NCBI GenBank assembly: GCA_008933995.1
Contig: WARS01000013.1
Coordinates: 10,870,023 to 10,934,022, forward strand
DNA: 64,000 bases
DNA from: Datnioides undecimradiatus
Lineage: Eukaryota > Chordata > Actinopteri > Lobotiformes > Datnioididae
Direction of reading: 5' to 3'
Shown: positions 57,943 to 64,000 of the stretch, in pieces
Layout of the letters: each line of letters opens with the position of its first letter
Numbering within the stretch: the first letter of the stretch is position 1
Made by a program: the position numbers and the translations under genes
Notes under the pieces: generated by a model
Databases searched by the model: none
What the model was told of the DNA's origin: nothing
What the model saw: only the letters and a program-made list of their open reading frames with translations

Positions 57943-59533
57943 TTCCTATGCTTGCTGATGTCGTCGTAATAAAACAGTGATGATGTCATCACTCAGTGTG
58001 GCATTGTGCCACTGCTGCAGCTCACCCTGATGCCTTCTCTATCCCACATTTGCATACAGTACCACTGTGGAAGCCTGTACCTGCATCCATCCAGCTCTCT
58101 GTGTATGAACATATAATATAGAATTGGACGGCACTGTGTTTTATTCATGTACATCAATACTCTCACCAAAGATAAGGCTGAAGTAGCTGAGTTGTCAAGG
58201 ATAGAATGCAAGTTTGTACTGAGTGAAGGTAACTTTACTATATGAAGAATGCTTTGGATTTGAGTTCTAAGATTGTGAGGAGCAAGTGAAAGATGAGCAG
58301 AAAAAAAGAATGAAGTCACATTTTATTGGTTTGTTTGCTTTACTTGCATCAGTGCTTTAAATATCAGAATATCTTTCTTGTTTGAAGCACAGTAATATTT
58401 TCAAACAATTTTTTATGCACTGCTTATGAACGCTAATACCAATTCAGTATTTTGGATCTGTTATAACAGACTTACATTGAAGTTATTTTACAGTATATTT
58501 TACAGCACTTTGCTTCATTTGCCTCTGAAAATAAATTTTATAAGATTTTTTTTCTACAAGACATGCCTTTGTTACACCTATATCCCAATTAAATCATTGT
58601 AAGTTTGATTTTGTGTATATTTGCAAAGCTGATGGATCAGATCTGATACTGTTTATTGAAAGGTGGTATTAAAAATAAAAAGATTTTGCACATGTCATGT
58701 TTTGGTTTTGAGAGTATGTTTGTTTGATTTAATATTTAACAGCTTTATTTATCTTATACATTGTTTTATTACCAGTTCTGATGTGTGTATTTTTTATCTC
58801 TGCCTTCCTTTAAATCATTTAAAAAAACAATTATTCTGCTGTGGTACGCAGTGGATGATTTTGATATTCAAATATCAGATATTCGGCAGGTATACTCTGT
58901 ATGAAACATTCTTGCCAATGATGATTGAACTGCAGGGATGCAGGGAAATGTCAAATGTAGGAGATGATCATTAAGAAAAATGTCCTTGACTAACCTCTCA
59001 AGAAAAACTCAACAAAAAACAAACAAAAATCAGGTTTCTTTAATTTTGCATTATCAACAGTGACAATAAAAGTACTCTGATATAGCAAGTAAAAGTAGTG
59101 ATACTACAAAATATTCAGTTAAAAGTAAAAGTCCTGCATTCAGATGTTATTTGAGCAGAATTACAGAATGAGTATGAGCAGCAAAACATACTTAAAGTGC
59201 CCAAAGTAAAACGACTCATGCAGAATTACCCATCAGTGTGCATTAATAAGTAAGCATCGCTTTACTGTTGCAGCTGGTAAAGGTCCGAATACTTTATGGA
59301 CTGCCGTAGTGTTGCATCTATAATAATACGGGATATATTTAAATTTCACCTCGTATTTATATTATGGATGTGTACCAGCATATACGTACTTGTAATTGAA
59401 GCTGTCAAATGGTGAAGTGAAAGCACGACATTTTACCCCGAAATGTAATTCTAACTACATTTTTTTAGTACTTGATCACGCGGGTGACTCCACCTATTAG
59501 TACTCAATAACAGAGAAAAGTCGGCCTTTAGCG
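57943..59533. other. esyt1 3' UTR and esyt1-dtx3l intergenic sequence
   Basis: An AATAAA lies at 57,968-57,973, only 26 bases after the esyt1 stop. A second one near 58,530 suggests a longer alternative 3' UTR. The rest is AT-rich with no gene that I can support; open frames on both strands are short and featureless. Confidence 0.55.
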
Positions 59534-59574
59534 TGACGTCAAGTGTCTCGCGGACCCATGACACTTTCACTTTC
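59534..59574 (-). promoter_or_regulatory. dtx3l: CRE and ISRE core in the dtx3l promoter
   Basis: A perfect CRE palindrome, TGACGTCA, is at 59,534-59,541. TTTCACTTTC, the reverse complement of GAAAGTGAAA (GAAANNGAAA ISRE/IRF core), is at 59,565-59,574. Both lie just upstream of a non-coding first exon whose donor (GATAGCCAG followed by GTAAAG) is at about 59,613. Mammalian DTX3L is interferon-induced, so the ISRE is expected to be functional. Binding is inferred. Confidence 0.65.
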
Positions 59575-59934
59575 GATTATCAGGAAGAAGCATCGTCCAG
59601 AGCCGATAGCCAGGTAAAGGCAATCATACCTCAGAAATGTATGTTTTAACTTCTGTTAATATGTTCTAAAGGTTAAGAAAATGGCTGTGGCATAATGCTG
59701 TGTTGAAATATCGGAAATTAGTAAACAGGAATGCTAAATGTTGGCCTGTAAAAGTTATTGTTGTAACCGAAAGTAGAATCGAGCCATATCATTATTAGTT
59801 GCGCATAATGTCGACATTTAACATACACGCACACGATAATTAAAAGATGTTGGTTGTTTGATGTGACAAAGTGACTTCGGTAAACACCGCTGTCATCCAT
59901 GTCTCAAAATATCAGGAGCAAGAAGACTGTCAAA

Positions 59935-63439
<3,505 letters not shown>

Positions 63440-63770
63440 AGATCCAAAGTGGCTGAGGAGAGTGATGACTATTGAAAAGAAGCACTAAATGGAATGGACA
63501 AACTCTGGTACCACGTCTTGTAATTCTTCATTTAATCAGTAATGGTTGCTTTGAGGGGTGCCAGACAGCGTTTACGGCTTAAAAGTTAATCGTTTTGCAA
63601 TATGTTGTTTTGGGTTTTTTTTTACCTTTTAGGCACGGTTCTCTTTGATGAATGACTTCCTCCATATTTTGTTGATTGATAAAGCTTTCAATTTATAAAA
63701 TCACAATATTGATATTTGCATCTATAACTTTAACTATGTCTACAGTACACACCTGATTTACAGTACAGCT

Positions 63771-63776
63771 AATAAA
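63771..63776 (+). promoter_or_regulatory. dtx3l: poly(A) signal of dtx3l
   Basis: AATAAA in ACAGCTAATAAAGGAT, 332 bases after the stop codon. Confidence 0.65.
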
Positions 63777-64000
63777 GGATTAAACTAACCCGCAATGAAT
63801 CATCACTGTTTATCAAAACATGTTGAGAACAAAACACATTGTCTTGTTTTCTGTACAATTTTTAAAATTTTATTTATAACAATATCTGTTATTTAGTTTG
63901 TAAAGTACTCCAGCAAAAATTAAACATTATTCTCTTTCCAGAAGAAAGTCTGAGCCTCCATGCATTGTGTACTATAAAAGCTATGTGTCATTTTTCATTA
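63777..64000. other. right edge, no gene seen
   Basis: AT-rich sequence. A TTTATT (AATAAA on the minus strand) near 63,870 could be the 3' end of a convergent gene beyond the window, but nothing else supports that. Confidence 0.3.

Noticed and set aside
57943-59533. A parp9/parp14-type macrodomain gene upstream of dtx3l, as in mammals
   Set aside because: No macrodomain or PARP motif is seen on either strand in this interval.

Overview
The window is nuclear DNA of a ray-finned (teleost) fish. The genes have many short exons with GT-AG introns. The background is AT-rich with CA/GT microsatellites, there are LINE remnants and short interspersed repeats of a kind common in spiny-rayed fish, and zc3h10 lies directly beside esyt1, as in other vertebrates. 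No operons, CRISPR arrays or tRNA genes were seen.

The left 29 kb (1-29,140) holds no gene that I can support. It contains microsatellites, MITE-like repeats, a 34-bp perfect inverted repeat (14,845-14,939), a GC-rich compound repeat island that looks like a minus-strand LTR remnant with nested tandem repeats (20,150-21,915), a LINE remnant, and several AT-rich segments that read like conserved non-coding elements. A possible minus-strand first exon at about 1,126-1,330 may belong to a gene beyond the left edge.

The right 35 kb is gene-dense. From left to right: a sorting nexin of the SNX5/6/32 type (minus strand, 14 coding exons, 368 aa); a short DNAJB9-like ER J-domain protein (minus, 2 coding exons, 187 aa); zc3h10 (plus, 2 coding exons, 553 aa, three CCCH fingers and a coiled coil), head-to-head with the DNAJB9-like gene; esyt1 (plus, 52 coding exons, 1,833 aa); and dtx3l (plus, 7 coding exons, 632 aa, RING plus Deltex C-terminal domain), whose promoter carries a perfect CRE and an ISRE core.

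The most striking observation is esyt1. The mammalian protein has five C2 domains. This gene encodes nine, because the eight-exon block coding for the C2C-C2D pair is present three times in tandem. Exon lengths and phases are almost the same in every copy, while sequences and introns have diverged, so this is an old real duplication and not an assembly error. The C2 domains that keep calcium-ligand aspartates alternate with ones that lack them.

By family knowledge the genes do separate jobs: ER-plasma-membrane tethering and lipid transfer (esyt1), ER chaperoning (DNAJB9-like), endosomal sorting (SNX), RNA or microRNA control (zc3h10) and interferon-linked ubiquitin signalling (dtx3l). They are neighbours, not a pathway. 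All exon boundaries come from reading splice sites, frame continuity and family resemblance by eye; no alignment or RNA data were available.
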